From Alligator mississippiensis (Eukaryota > Chordata > Crocodylia > Alligatoridae): a stretch of 64,000 nucleotides of DNA. Of the stretch, positions 1 to 10,089 are shown in pieces. Location: positions 35,137,832 to 35,201,831 of the forward strand of contig NC_081830.1 in NCBI RefSeq assembly GCF_030867095.1, given 5' to 3'. The first letter of the stretch is position 1. The number at the start of each line of letters is the position of its first letter. Position numbers and translations under genes: made by a program. The notes under the pieces are model-generated. The model was not told where the DNA came from. It ran no database searches and worked only from the letters and a program-made list of their open reading frames with translations.

Positions 1-840
1 TGACCGTACACCAACTGGAACGGGGAGTACTGTGTCGATTCTTGGGGTGCGTCCCTCAGGGCAAACAACAATGGCGTCAAGATGGTATCCCACCTCTAGG
101 GGTGTCTTCCTGAGAGCAACGTCTGAGCAAATGCTTGATGGTTCCATTTAATCTTTCCACAAGACCGTTGGTCTGGGGATGGTACACTGAGGTCTTCAAC
201 TGCGTGATGCCGAGGGTTTTACATATGGCTTTCATTACACTGGACCTAGAGTTCGTCCCCTGGTCCGTGAGTATTTCCCACGGTATGCCCACCCATGCTA
301 TCCATTTGAGTAATTCTTCCACTACTCGCGTAGCTGTTATAGAACTCAGAGGAATCATCTCTGGGAACCGGGTGACATAATCCACCAATATCAAAATATA
401 TTGATAACCATTGTGGGACTTCAGGAGAGGGCCCACTATATCCAGTGCAACTCGGGAGAATGGTGTGTCTATTATCAGCATGGGATTCAGGGATGCCCTT
501 GGGGGTCTCCATTCTTGCGCCCTCTGGCACTCCGGGCAAGTGGCCCCCCACCTTTCCATGTCCTTTTGTAGACGTGGCCAAAAAAATTCTTAGACTAGCC
601 TAGCCTGGGTCTTAGTGCGTCCCAAATGGCCCCCCATGGGGGAGTCATGGGCTAATCTTGACACCACGTGGTGGAGTGAGGACGGGACCACTAGCTGCCT
701 CCCTTTAACAGTGCCCTCCTCGCCCCGTTGGTCCCGATACAATAACCCCCCGATTACCTCGAATCCGGGGCGACTCCATGACAATCCTTCCCCGGGGTCT
801 TCAGCCCATAGCCGCTGGAGTTCCGGGTCTTCATGTTAGG
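1..840 (-). mobile_element. Integrase part of the gypsy fossil
   Basis: The translation resembles Ty3/gypsy integrases. An N-terminal HHCC-type zinc-binding region (LAHDSPMGGHLG, then CPECQ) is followed by the DDE catalytic core. The core shows DIVGP and then LVDYVTRFPE, a second acidic motif in LTDQG, and YHPQTNGLVERLNG around the catalytic glutamate. In life it would insert the cDNA copy into host DNA. It lies immediately downstream of the protease-like region in transcription order. The copy is broken, and the C-terminal end lies beyond the window edge. Confidence 0.8.
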
Positions 841-899
841 CCCAACAGAACTGGGCTGCACTCACTAGCTGCTTCAAGTTGATACTGCCTGATTCTCCT

Positions 900-1290
900 T
901 CATTTGGGTGGGTTGGGCTCTCGCCAGCCAAGCCTTTTCCCTTCCTGAGCCGCTTCCATTCTTCTTCTGCAGCTTGCACTCACTCGAGGACTGTGTAGAA
1001 TGGCCCCCATTCTCACCCCAGGATCATCTCACAGGCTAAGGTCAGGGCTAATCTGACTCACAGCTCCCCGTGAAGCTCCATCACCCAGAATGGCAAATAA
1101 CAGCTCTGAAACTGCATCTCCCCCCCAGTATACAGGTCATCGTTAGGGGCCCCGTGTCCTTCCGCCCCATCTGCGGGGTGAGGTCCACGGGGAGTAGGAA
1201 CTGGGAACACTCCATGTCCAGCATTGTCTGGACTGCCTTGCCCCCAATCCAGGCAGTTACTAGGGGCAGTTTCACCCTCCTTCATGGGCG
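900..1290 (-). mobile_element. Retropepsin-like protease part of the gypsy fossil
   Basis: The minus strand encodes a stretch resembling gypsy aspartic proteases: a variable strand, GGKAVQTMLD at the position of the usual LLDTG active-site loop, and a later ILGGR segment. A linker of about 100 residues, rich in Glu, Lys and Pro, then leads into integrase. Assignment rests on position between gag and integrase and on weak motif resemblance. The copy is broken. Confidence 0.5.
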
Positions 1291-1519
1291 GCGAAACCAA
1301 AACTGCAATCCATGGGCTCTCCCTTCTCCATCTCCTTGCATTTCTCATGGGGCAGAGTGTATCCAGCTGGCCCGTGGCTCAACTCACTCAGGCCCATGCC
1401 ACATTCATGGGAGATGTGTTCCGTTCAACCACAGTGTTACCACACCACCCCTCTCGGTGTTCCTCATCCCGAGCCCATCCACCTCTCCCTTTCATTCGGC
1501 TGGTCCTCCTTCGAGGCTC

Positions 1520-2020
1520 ATGAGCTTTGCTCATACCCTCTTTCATTTTTTGAATTAGTGAAGGCCTCAGCCAAGCGGAGAGCTTCTTCACTGGTCTGCG
1601 GCTGGTGTCTCCGTACCCATCTCTGGGTGTCTTCTTCCAAATCCCAGAGGAACTGCTCTAGTACGTAAAGCTTGCAACAAGCCTCGGGGTCACTTAACTT
1701 CTCTGGGCTTTTGGGCCCTGAAGGCCTCCCTGTGACTTTCTGGGGAGATCTCAAGCCTGTGGAGGATTGCCACCTTGACTGTCTCATAATTGCAGGCTGC
1801 CTCCCTCAACAGGGCCCGGTAGGCGGCTTGGGCCTGATCTATTACTAGCGCCCCTAGGTGGTGGCCCCACTGATTATGGTCCAGCCCCGTCTGGATAGCG
1901 GTCCTCTTGAAGGCTTCTATATATGCTTCAGGATCATATTCCCTAGTCATTCGGGGCATCTTGAATAGAGCAGCATTACGCTGCAGCCACTCTTGCTGGT
2001 GTGCGCCTTGTAACTATTGC
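1520..2020 (-). mobile_element. Gag (SCAN-related capsid) part of the gypsy fossil
   Basis: The minus-strand translation contains DPEAYIEAFKRTA near the start and further on LEQFLWDLEEDTQRWVRRHQ and EEALRLAEAF. This is the pattern of the Gmr1-like gypsy capsid from which the vertebrate SCAN domain is thought to derive. A Gln-rich segment precedes it. The product would be the structural capsid of the retrotransposon particle. The copy is broken. A host SCAN zinc-finger gene is unlikely, because protease and integrase follow directly. Confidence 0.7.
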
Positions 2021-3044
2021 ACCTCCAGGACTTGCCCTATGGCCTGAATTGCCTGTGTAAGCAGCTAAATGTAAGCTATTGCTGGCCATTGCATCTCTGC
2101 AATCTGTCCCATTGATGCTGTAAAAGTTTTCCCGGCCAATGCACCACTGTGACGTCCTGCGCCTTGCGTGCTGCCCGGCCTGTCGGGGTGTAGTCCCTCC
2201 CCTTGACTCACCTGCCATGACTTTGATGTCACACTATCATGAGAGGGGGTTTTCAGTGGAGATCTTCCAGGGAGGCCCTCCCAACAGACAGCAGTACTCA
2301 CAGTTGTTTGGCGCGATGTTCCACGGGGCTTCGCCTCCTCTACACCCCATCCATTCACCGACAGGGGGGATATCTGTTAATGATGATCTTCGGCCCTGTA
2401 GGATGGCCCGGGGCCTGCCTTCCTGGTTGCTGTTGCTTTTTCCCTCTTCTCAGGGTTTTTCTTTGCTCAGAAGAAATATTCCCCTGAGGAGGTGAGGGCT
2501 GCAGAGCTGCCTCCCTTACCCCTGCCTTCTCTAGGGGGCTCAAATGCCTCCTTCTCCCTGCTGCCCGCAGGGAACTTCAATGCCTCCTTGAGATCCACTT
2601 CCACAGGGAGCTAGAGGGCTTCCTGTGCTTTGCCTCTTGCAGGGGGCTTAAAGGTTTCCCAGGTGCTGCCTGCAGGAGCCACGCAGGCTGTGTCTCTCCC
2701 TTCTCGAGCCGGAGCTGCAACCCACCTAGCATGCTGCTGGCCCTCATTCTCTCTCTCCAGCTCACCCCCCACCCTACTTCAGGTGGGGCTTTTAAACTTT
2801 TCTGCAGTGGCCAGTACAGCCCCTGGGATTGGTCTGGCTGTTTCCCATGCTGGGAGCAGCTGATTAAACAGCCGACGTAATGCCAGTTCACGCGGCTGCA
2901 GCCGCTGTCATGGCTCCTGCTCTGGCTGCCCTGCGGGAGGTAAGTTATCCCTGCTGGGGGTCTGTTCCCGGGGTATGGGGCCTGTAGGGGTTACTCACTC
3001 CCCTTCGAGAGCTTGTAGTGGTGACTGTCCATCACAGTCTGGTT

Positions 3045-3572
3045 TCAGGGGGAGTCAGTGCAAGGCAGTGGTCCAGTCGTTGAGTTGATTGTCTGGTCAC
3101 TGAGCAGAAGCTAGTTTTAGGCCTGCTACCATTATGTCTCAAGCACCATCATTCATCTTTATTCACCCAGGAACCAATTTCCATAGGAGGGGTAGGTGTG
3201 AGTCATAGTTGCAACACAGTTACAATAGGGTATGCCTGGGCAGGGGACACAAAATGGAGACTTGACATTTCAAGATGGAAACTTAACATTACAAGATTGA
3301 GGGTTGACATTACTTTGGTTAACATATAGGAACAGGCCTAAATCATACAATATCAATATAAAACACTACAAATCAATAGAAACATAGCAGGACACTATTT
3401 ACAATATAAAAAGGGGCTTATTACAATAATGGACTACAAGAACTTAGTTTACCTTTGACTACCTATAACTACTTATAAGGAATAGAGGGGGCAGAGAAAG
3501 AGTCAGAAATGGTTGGGGAAGGGAAGGGAGTGTATTTTTAAATAAAAAATAAAAACTGTGGGTTTTGCTACA
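3045..3572 (-). repeat. LTR fragment, U3-like, of the gypsy fossil
   Basis: This stretch matches the U3 part of the LTR near 60490-60985, sharing the runs TCTCAAGCACC and CATAGGAGGGGTAGGT, the repeated CTTGACAT tracts and the terminal GGGTTTTGCTACA. Read on the minus strand it begins TGTAGC. The rest of the LTR towards lower coordinates is not recognisable. Confidence 0.65.
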
Positions 3573-4110
3573 TGCCTAGGCTTTCAGAAAACTTGACTAA
3601 AATTTAGCATTCTTGTACAAAGCTCTACCAGTGCTATGCTGTGTGGCTCTGAACATATTTTTATTCTTAGTTCTCTTTTGTATTTAAATAATCAATTCTA
3701 CAGGGGAAGAAACTAAATTTTCTGTGGCCCAATTTCCAGGCATCAGGGTTATACTCTTTGCTATATAGTGGTACAAGACATGATCACCATCATCCAGATT
3801 AGTTTTGGAAATGTAGAGGTGCCCTCTTTCTTGGTGTTCTCTAGGACCATCTCTAATAAAGCACTCATGAAAGTGTGTAAGAGGGAAGCTGTATATGTGT
3901 AACTGTGCTAGGTAATTATGTGTCCCCAAACATCATGGTCTTCAGAGAGAAAGACTTAGGAAAAATCAGGATCCTATAAATATATAATCAAATGTCTCAA
4001 ACAGGGAGAACACTGGGGAAGGCATCATTCCCAGAAAACATTACCTCACTTAATGATAATATTAAAATTATATAGGGCAGAACTTAAACCTTGTATTATT
4101 TAAATACAGA
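3573..4110. other. AT-rich interval, no gene seen
   Basis: No coding region or recognisable repeat was found between the gypsy fossil and the solo LTR. The last four bases, CAGA, form the left target-site duplication of that LTR. Confidence 0.5.
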
Positions 4111-5150
4111 TGTTGGCTACAAATGTCCAACTCGGGATCCTTAAAATTCTAGTTTATTAGGCGGATTGAAACACTGTAATCATAAACCTTGGGGCTGGTC
4201 CACACACACACATGCACACATGCACACACATACACACAGTAGCAGGCTACAGAGTCAGGTATACCTATCCTACAAGCGCTGGAGTCTGTCGTTGAGGCTT
4301 CTTTCAGTGTGGTGTTATCTTCCAGAAGGGGGTCGCTGGCTGGTCCTTCTGGCTGGACAGGTCTGGTCGAGTTGGAGATCAAGAGGGTGCCCCTGAGGGT
4401 CACTTTTCACTGCCTTTTATCTGTCCCTGGCAGACTTTGGTGACTCCCCAGTTTTCTGGTTTGCCCAATCCAGGGGTCATTGACCCTCGTGGGACTTCTC
4501 CCCCCTCGGTGGCTACTGGACAGCATCTGTCAGCCCCAGGGGTCGTCCGCATGTACGTGCAGGTTTGGGAGTCCGTTGATGAATTTAGAATAGGGCTCTG
4601 GGAGTGGTCGATCTGGAGATATTCAGCCCAAAAGTTGGTCTCTGGTGTTGATTAAGTCAGGCCAGGGCTTCTAGCCCTTGATCAGTGAGGTATAGAGATT
4701 TCCCAGTTGTTACACTGTCTTCTATTGAGTTCAGCTTCCAGGTGATAATTGCTGCCTGCTTCCATGTTACACATTCAATCACTGATTCACTCATTCTTTC
4801 AGAGGCCAGCCTGATACAGGGAAGGGCAGTTTGATTCCTGCCTTTGTTAACAATGTTACAATGTATAACTTACTAAAACACATTTAGTTGAAAGTTGAAA
4901 GGTGAGGAGTATAAAATATAAGCTACAAATGCCATGGCACACAAATAGATAAAAATACCAAACTATAAAGGGAGATACAAAATGCACACATACAAATTTT
5001 AAAATACAATTCCTTATCTTAAAGTGAAAGAGAGAGGAAGGAAGAAAAGGTAGAAAAAGAGAAACATATCCAAAGAGGGGAGAACAAATGCAGGCAAGAG
5101 GAAAAGGGGGCTTTCTGCTACATTAGAGGAAAAGGGGGCTTTCTGCTACA
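4111..5150 (-). mobile_element. Solo LTR, gypsy/Gmr1-like, about 1.04 kb
   Basis: The element begins TGTTGGCTAC and ends CTGCTACA, so it has TG...CA ends. It is flanked by the 4-bp duplication CAGA at 4107-4110 and 5151-5154. It is a close relative of the LTR at 53751-54802. On the minus strand there is a TATA-like GATAAAAGG (4413-4421) and an AATAAA polyadenylation signal (4153-4158) close to the 3' end. The last 28 bp are present twice in tandem (about 5095-5150). No internal region is attached, so it is probably the product of LTR-LTR recombination. Confidence 0.85.
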
Positions 5151-5154
5151 CAGA

Positions 5155-6006
5155 GATACATAGTAATGAGCCAGCCTTCACACATTGCTATTATGAGACG
5201 TAGGGAAGTGGTCTCACTGATACTGCAAAAATCCAGACAAGGATCCTAAGCAAACCATGCTTCAATATCAGTAAGAAATCACAATTTCTTGCAGAAGAAA
5301 GTAAAATATTTGTTGGGCTGGGTTTCAAAGTATTCACTTAACAGAAATGTTTACATGATTTCAGCTTTCTACAATTCCATTTTGGTCTTTCGTTGGAATA
5401 GAATCCTTACTTCTTATGGACAGGTACAGTCATGGGCTCTTTCGTAAACTTATTATTCTGTTATGTTTAATACCTGCTATTTTCTATGCCTCACTCTCTT
5501 TTTGACTCTCTGCCTCCAGTATTTTCTCCCAGTCCATGACTTCATTTAGTCCGTGGTGTCATACCCACCAATCTACTCTTGTGGTTACTCTTTCACCATT
5601 TTCTTCACTGTCTTCTTGTTCTCTCATCTCCCCACTTTCCTTCTATTTGGTAGTGTCTTTAAGCATTGTGTCCATCACCTCCTCAGTTTTTTGTGATATA
5701 ACCTCTTTTAGACTGAATTTCCATCCCTAGCTGACCTTTAATCCTTCATACTATTTTACACATCCAGCTGACACCCTGAAGTTAGTGTCTTCAGAATTTA
5801 ATTCCCTTTCTCCTTTTTGCTATTCAACTCTCTTTTGTCTCCCTTTTTAAGCTCATTGTCAAGATGAGTCTTCTGGAATTGTAACTTCCATGCCTTCTCA
5901 CACTTCGCTGTTTCTCTCCTCTCCCCTGCAGTAACATACCAGTGTTTATCACAGTTATGTTGTTTTCTCATCTGTGATGTCTTTAAAATCAACTTTATTA
6001 CTAACT
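5155..6006. other. Interval without recognised genes
   Basis: A pyrimidine-rich tract (about 5480-5900) lies on the plus strand. No ORF with a recognisable domain was found. Confidence 0.5.
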
Positions 6007-6228
6007 GGGCGCATCTATATGAGATCCTACTTCACTGTAGCGATGATCTATGGAACCCTAACATTGGCAAGCACTAATCATGATCTTGCTGCTATGGCAC
6101 AGTAGCAACAAGCTACTTCACACTAGCTCATTGCTACTGCACAGTAGGGTTGGAAATGGCCCATGTACCACTGAGACTGCTCACTACCAGCAGTTATGGC
6201 ACAGTGAGGCGCCCGTATAGATGCACCC
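6007..6228. mobile_element. MITE with GGGCATCTAYA-type terminal inverted repeats
   Basis: The left end is GGGCGCATCTATATGAG and the right end, read in reverse, is GGGTGCATCTATACGGG. The element is flanked by the 3-bp direct repeat ACT. Inside are GCACAGTAGCAA and CTACTGCACAGTAG runs, typical of the other members (33870, 35309, 36627, 40637, 49640). It is non-autonomous with no coding capacity. The superfamily is not certain. Confidence 0.65.
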
Positions 6229-7180
6229 ACTGATTAGCACATTATGTGAATTTAAACTGGTTTATTTCCACCACCCCAAAATTATACTTGTGTGTGTATG
6301 TGTGTGTGTGTGAATTTTATATATACTTCAGTTAATTTAATATTTTATTTACATTTTTCAAGTTTAAATTAAAACAAACACCACCCCCCATAAAAACCTT
6401 CCCCTTCCCTCCCGTCACCTTCCATCTGCTCCTCTCCTTCAAAAGACCCTTTAAACTAATTTTTCCTTCTTTTCAGCATCTACTAATGGGAGCAAAAACT
6501 AAAAAAAAAAAAAAATGATATAAGCCCCATGGAGTATTTACCTTGCACTATTTCCATGATTGTCCTTTAAGACAACTTGAAATTTCTCTATGCAAGTGAA
6601 CATTTGTCACTCCCCCACACCCCAAATTCCCTACAGAGTACTCCTTACAGTGCATTACAATTTTATACTACATCAGCTTTTATTAGTGCTGCTTCTGGTG
6701 GTGACGCTTTTGCTGCTGGTGATGATAGGATTATCAAGGAGTATTTTTCTTACAATTAGTTTTCTCTAGGTTTTCAGGTGTTTCCTTATCTGTGGAACTT
6801 GAGTGGGAGTCAGAGGACTTTAGTATTATTCAAGGGTTTTCCATTACTGTGTGCACTTAAGTAAATTATTCAACCTCAGTGACTTAGTTTTCTCAGCTCT
6901 AGCAAAGGGAAAGTTGGTGAAAGCACTTTCCAATCTATTGGCAAGATAGATATATAAAGAAGTAAGGTTTCGCAGATATCTACCTCTGTTCATTTGGAGC
7001 AAGAAAGAATCTTACTTATAGTTACTTGAGGTGCCAGAAAAGTAGGAATAAGATGTGGCTGCATGGGGCTACTGCCCAAATATTCATTAAAGTGATATGA
7101 ATCATATAGTCTAGATTTTTATTACATGAAGTATTCTCTCTCTTTCTCTCTCTCTCTCCCGCTCTCCATTTGATGCTGCG

Positions 7181-7251
<71 letters not shown>

Positions 7252-7951
7252 ATACTTAAAACAATGTTATTTATTTCTATCTACCCTGTATTAGATACTA
7301 AGTTTTCAACCCTCTCTTCTGCCAAGAAATGTGAAGTAGCAGAGTTACTCCCAGAGACATGAGAACTCTCAGAGGTGATGAGAGATATCTTCGCATTGCT
7401 GATCTTAATTAGTGTTGCCAGTGATGGCAGTATGGCCAGGCTTTTGGTTCATGTCAATAAGTATTGTAATTATTAATTTTAAAAATTTTGTGCCAGATCC
7501 TGCCCTCTCTTCTTCAAGTTTATGTATTTTGATTACCTTTGCTGGAGTGAAAACAATACAGTTAGGGGAAAGGTTGTTTTGTTCATAGCACAGGGAAGGA
7601 ATGTCGCAGTGTCACTTGGTTATCATTCTGTATCAGTAGGAGATAGCTGTTTATTTTCCCTTTTGGCTTTGGAAATCTCCCCCCATATTCATAGAGTTTT
7701 GAGCTGTTCAGGAAGTAATAGATCATTGCCTTAAATATTCCTTCATCTGTAATGACCCTGAAAGAGAGAGAGAGAGAGCTTTCTCTCTTTTGACAGCAGT
7801 TTGTATATGATGATGGAAATAGATGGTCTGAGACAGTGAACAAGCTATCCCCTTAGCTATACCAGTGAAAACCCCAGGGGTTCACAAGATTTGATTCATT
7901 CTTGCTTTTCTTTACTGAAACTCTATCAGTGTCAATGGAGATGCTCTAGAG
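6229..7951. other. Interval with simple repeats only
   Basis: It contains a GT tract (6289-6313), a TC tract (about 7132-7170) and a TATC microsatellite (7181-7250). No coding region was recognised. Confidence 0.5.
7181..7250. repeat. (TATC)n microsatellite
   Basis: About 17 uninterrupted TATC units, directly after a TC-rich tract. Likely length-polymorphic. Confidence 0.95.
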
Positions 7952-8241
7952 CAATAGTTCTCAACCTTTTCACATTCCAGGTACCCCTCTCCAGACTTGA
8001 GGAACCCCTTCATATCTTTATATGAATTGACCAGCACTCCATTTCAAAAAATATTTTGTTTACTATAGTGCTTATCTGTTTTTAGAGATACTGCAATGGG
8101 GACAGGGCAGCTGCCAGGCAAGGAGAATCCTGAGACTACACATATCTCCTCATTCCAGCTGATTTCTTCACAGCTTGCAACACCCTTTGAAAGGTCTTGG
8201 AGAGCCCTAAAGTACCCTGGCACCCTGGATGAGAATCACTA
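7952..8241. mobile_element. hAT-type non-autonomous element, 290 bp
   Basis: The left end AATAGTTCTCAACC and the inverted right end (TAGTGATTCTCATCC) resemble the Charlie-like hAT termini CAGTGGTTCTCAACC. The element is flanked by 8-bp duplications CTCTAGAG (7944-7951) and CTCTGGAG (8242-8249), with one mismatch. No coding capacity. Confidence 0.7.
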
Positions 8242-8249
8242 CTCTGGAG

Positions 8250-8790
8250 TAAAACTGAAATAAGAATCATGAACCAAGATATCCTCTTCTTTTAGTTATT
8301 TTGAAATACTTAAATTAAAACAAAAAGTATATTAGGCTTCCTGATTCTATTGATTTGAATAGCATTTTTGGTACTTAAGTGTCTTAAGACTTTTGTAAAC
8401 CAGACACTAATATATTCCTTGTTTTGTTTCCTATTTTGCAGAGATTGGAATTCTGTCTTTGGCTCCAGCTCTTACTTCTCTGACACTGACTTGAGACTTT
8501 GTGTTTTCATTATTTTGCCTGTACTTTGTATTTAATACAAGGAGATTTGGGAAAAGAAGGTGTAGCATAAACTAGGTCATAAAGCAGATGGCACTTCTGA
8601 CCACCTAACAGAGCAGTCTTGCAGAAACTTTGCCTCTTCTGAAAAAAAAATGTATTCTGCTTAGGAAAATCAAGCATCACTGAAGGGAAGCAGAATGTGC
8701 AGATTTTGAGAAAACTTAGGTATTTCTCATTAATATCTCTGCAGCCCTGTTAATGGAAGCATTGCTGCTCAGAAGGGAGCATTTACTTCC
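8250..8790. other. 5' flank of the first OR gene
   Basis: No separate gene is seen. A pyrimidine-rich tract ending CTCTGCAG at 8744 could be the splice acceptor for a noncoding 5' exon of the OR, since OR genes usually have such exons. It is weak evidence, as the donor exon cannot be recognised. Confidence 0.3.
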
Positions 8791-8826
8791 ATGTCTTTAA
8801 ACTCCAAATTAAACATGCTTAGAAGG

Positions 8827-9771
8827 ATGACCTGGGAAAATGAAACCTTGATCACTGAGTTCATTCTCCTGGGGTTCTCCAGTCTTCTTCAGCTCCAGGT
8901 TCTGCTGTTTGTGGTGTTCCTGGTTACTTATGTGATAACCCTAATTGGTAACATTCTCATTGTCCTAATAACAATGGTGGATACTGCCCTACAAAGCCCC
9001 ATGTATTTCTTCCTCCAAAATTTGTCCTCCCTAGAGATCTGCTTCACATTAGTCATCATCCCTAAAATGCTGGTGAATCTCCTCTCAGATAACAAATCTA
9101 TTTCCTTCCCTGGCTGCATGTTGCAAATGTATTTTTTCTTCTTCTTTGGCAGCACAGAATGCTTTCTCTTGGCAGCCATGGCCTATGATCGCTATGTAGC
9201 TATATGCCACCCACTGCGCTACACAGTTATTATGAACAGGAAGGTGTGCATCCGACTGGCAGTGAGTTCATGGATCTCAGGCATTCCTGTGGGGACTGTG
9301 CAGACCACATGGTTGTTTAGTTTTCCATTCTGTGGTCCCAATGAAGTCAATCACTTCTTCTGTGATAGTCCCCCAGTGTTAAAGCTGGTGTGTGGGGACA
9401 CGTACCTCTTTGAGATGTATGCTGTGACTGGCACAATTTTAATTATACTGTTCCCCTTCATTCTTATCCTGTTCTCCTACATTCAAATCATTGCCACCAT
9501 CCTGAGGATGCCCTCAGCTGAACGTAGACACAAAGCGTTCTCCACCTGCTCCTCTCACTTGGTGGTTGTGACTCTATTCTATAGCACAGCTTCCTTGACT
9601 TATTTCCGGCCCAAATCAAGCTATTCCCCAGACACTAAGAAGCTTCTCTTTCTTTCCTACACAGTCTTCACACCCATGTTAAACCCCATTATCTACAGCT
9701 TGAGGAACAAAGAGGTAAAAGGTGCCCTCAAGAGAATGATCGGTAAGAAAATATATTCATGGAAACTGTAA
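8827..9771 (+). CDS. Olfactory receptor, family 10 subfamily A-like, intact
   Basis: A class II odorant receptor, a seven-transmembrane GPCR of olfactory neuron membranes that would signal through G-olf. The frame is open from 8791, but the Met at 8827 gives 314 residues, the usual OR length, and the typical MTWENET N-terminus, so I chose it. Visible are an N-glycosylation site (N5-E-T), GN in TM1 (41-42), PMYFF (59-63 region), MAYDRYVAIC (118-127), the EL1/EL2 cysteines C97 and C179, SY in TM5 (217-218), KAFSTCSSHL (236-245) and PMLNPIIYSLRN (283-294). The runs PKMLVNLL, VQTTWLFSFPFCGPN, DSPPVLKLVC and LTYF-PKS strongly resemble mammalian OR10A receptors. LQSPMYFF replaces the common LHTPMYFF. 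The second OR10A-like gene at 38900 is its closest relative here. The exact ortholog is not determined. Confidence 0.95.
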   Translation: MTWENETLITEFILLGFSSLLQLQVLLFVVFLVTYVITLIGNILIVLITMVDTALQSPMYFFLQNLSSLEICFTLVIIPKMLVNLLSDNKSISFPGCMLQMYFFFFFGSTECFLLAAMAYDRYVAICHPLRYTVIMNRKVCIRLAVSSWISGIPVGTVQTTWLFSFPFCGPNEVNHFFCDSPPVLKLVCGDTYLFEMYAVTGTILIILFPFILILFSYIQIIATILRMPSAERRHKAFSTCSSHLVVVTLFYSTASLTYFRPKSSYSPDTKKLLFLSYTVFTPMLNPIIYSLRNKEVKGALKRMIGKKIYSWKL

Positions 9772-9810
9772 ATGAGTTTTTAAGCAGGTGAATATTTCTG
9801 CCAACTTAGG

Positions 9811-9945
9811 CTGCAAACAGACTTTGCATTTTTGCCACCATAAAAACTGCCCCTTCCTTGTCCTACCACAAATGTCCATTATTGTGGTGGTGACAGTTTC
9901 TGGTAAAAATCTGGGTCACTTCTTTGTGGCAGATGTCTGTTTGCT
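9811..9945. mobile_element. Short MITE just downstream of the OR10A-like gene
   Basis: GCAAACAGACTTTGC at the left and GGCAGATGTCTGTTTGC at the right form an inverted repeat. The inner TGCCACCATAAAAACTG resembles the element at 32168. It lies about 40 bp after the OR stop codon. Confidence 0.45.
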
Positions 9946-10089
9946 TTATGGCTGGACAGCACAGGCAACCCAGAGATGCCCATACTCTCCAGCCACCTCA
10001 AACAGGTACTCTCAGGGCTCCAAGGTCCCAATCTCTTGTGGTTTCCATGCCTGCAGACATGTTCTCTGGGTCTGCAAATGGTAATATGA

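Larger units (their letters stand above)
1..3572 (-). mobile_element. Fossil Ty3/gypsy (Gmr1-like) LTR retrotransposon, partial
   Basis: Read on the minus strand the order is an LTR piece (about 3045-3572), an untranslated or unrecognised leader (about 2020-3040), gag (about 1520-2020), a retropepsin-like region (about 900-1290) and integrase (about 1-840). The element runs off the left edge of the window. Integrase directly follows protease, with no room for reverse transcriptase and RNase H between them. That is the order reported for the Gmr1 lineage of Ty3/gypsy elements, so the RT would be expected further left, outside the window. The right end, read on the minus strand, begins TGTAGC, like the other LTRs in this window. 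The copy is broken, with several disruptions in the visible coding parts, and looks old. The family name is inferred from gene order and domain resemblance. Confidence 0.75.

Noticed and set aside
1070-1668. Plus-strand ORFs of 162 and 118 residues
   Set aside because: They are antisense shadows of the gypsy protease and gag region.
1518-1959. SCAN-like region as a host SCAN transcription factor gene
   Set aside because: It is followed by protease and integrase in the same orientation, and no zinc-finger array is present, so it is a retrotransposon gag.
7181-7250. Regular short repeats as a possible CRISPR-like array
   Set aside because: It is a tetranucleotide microsatellite without spacers, in a vertebrate genome.
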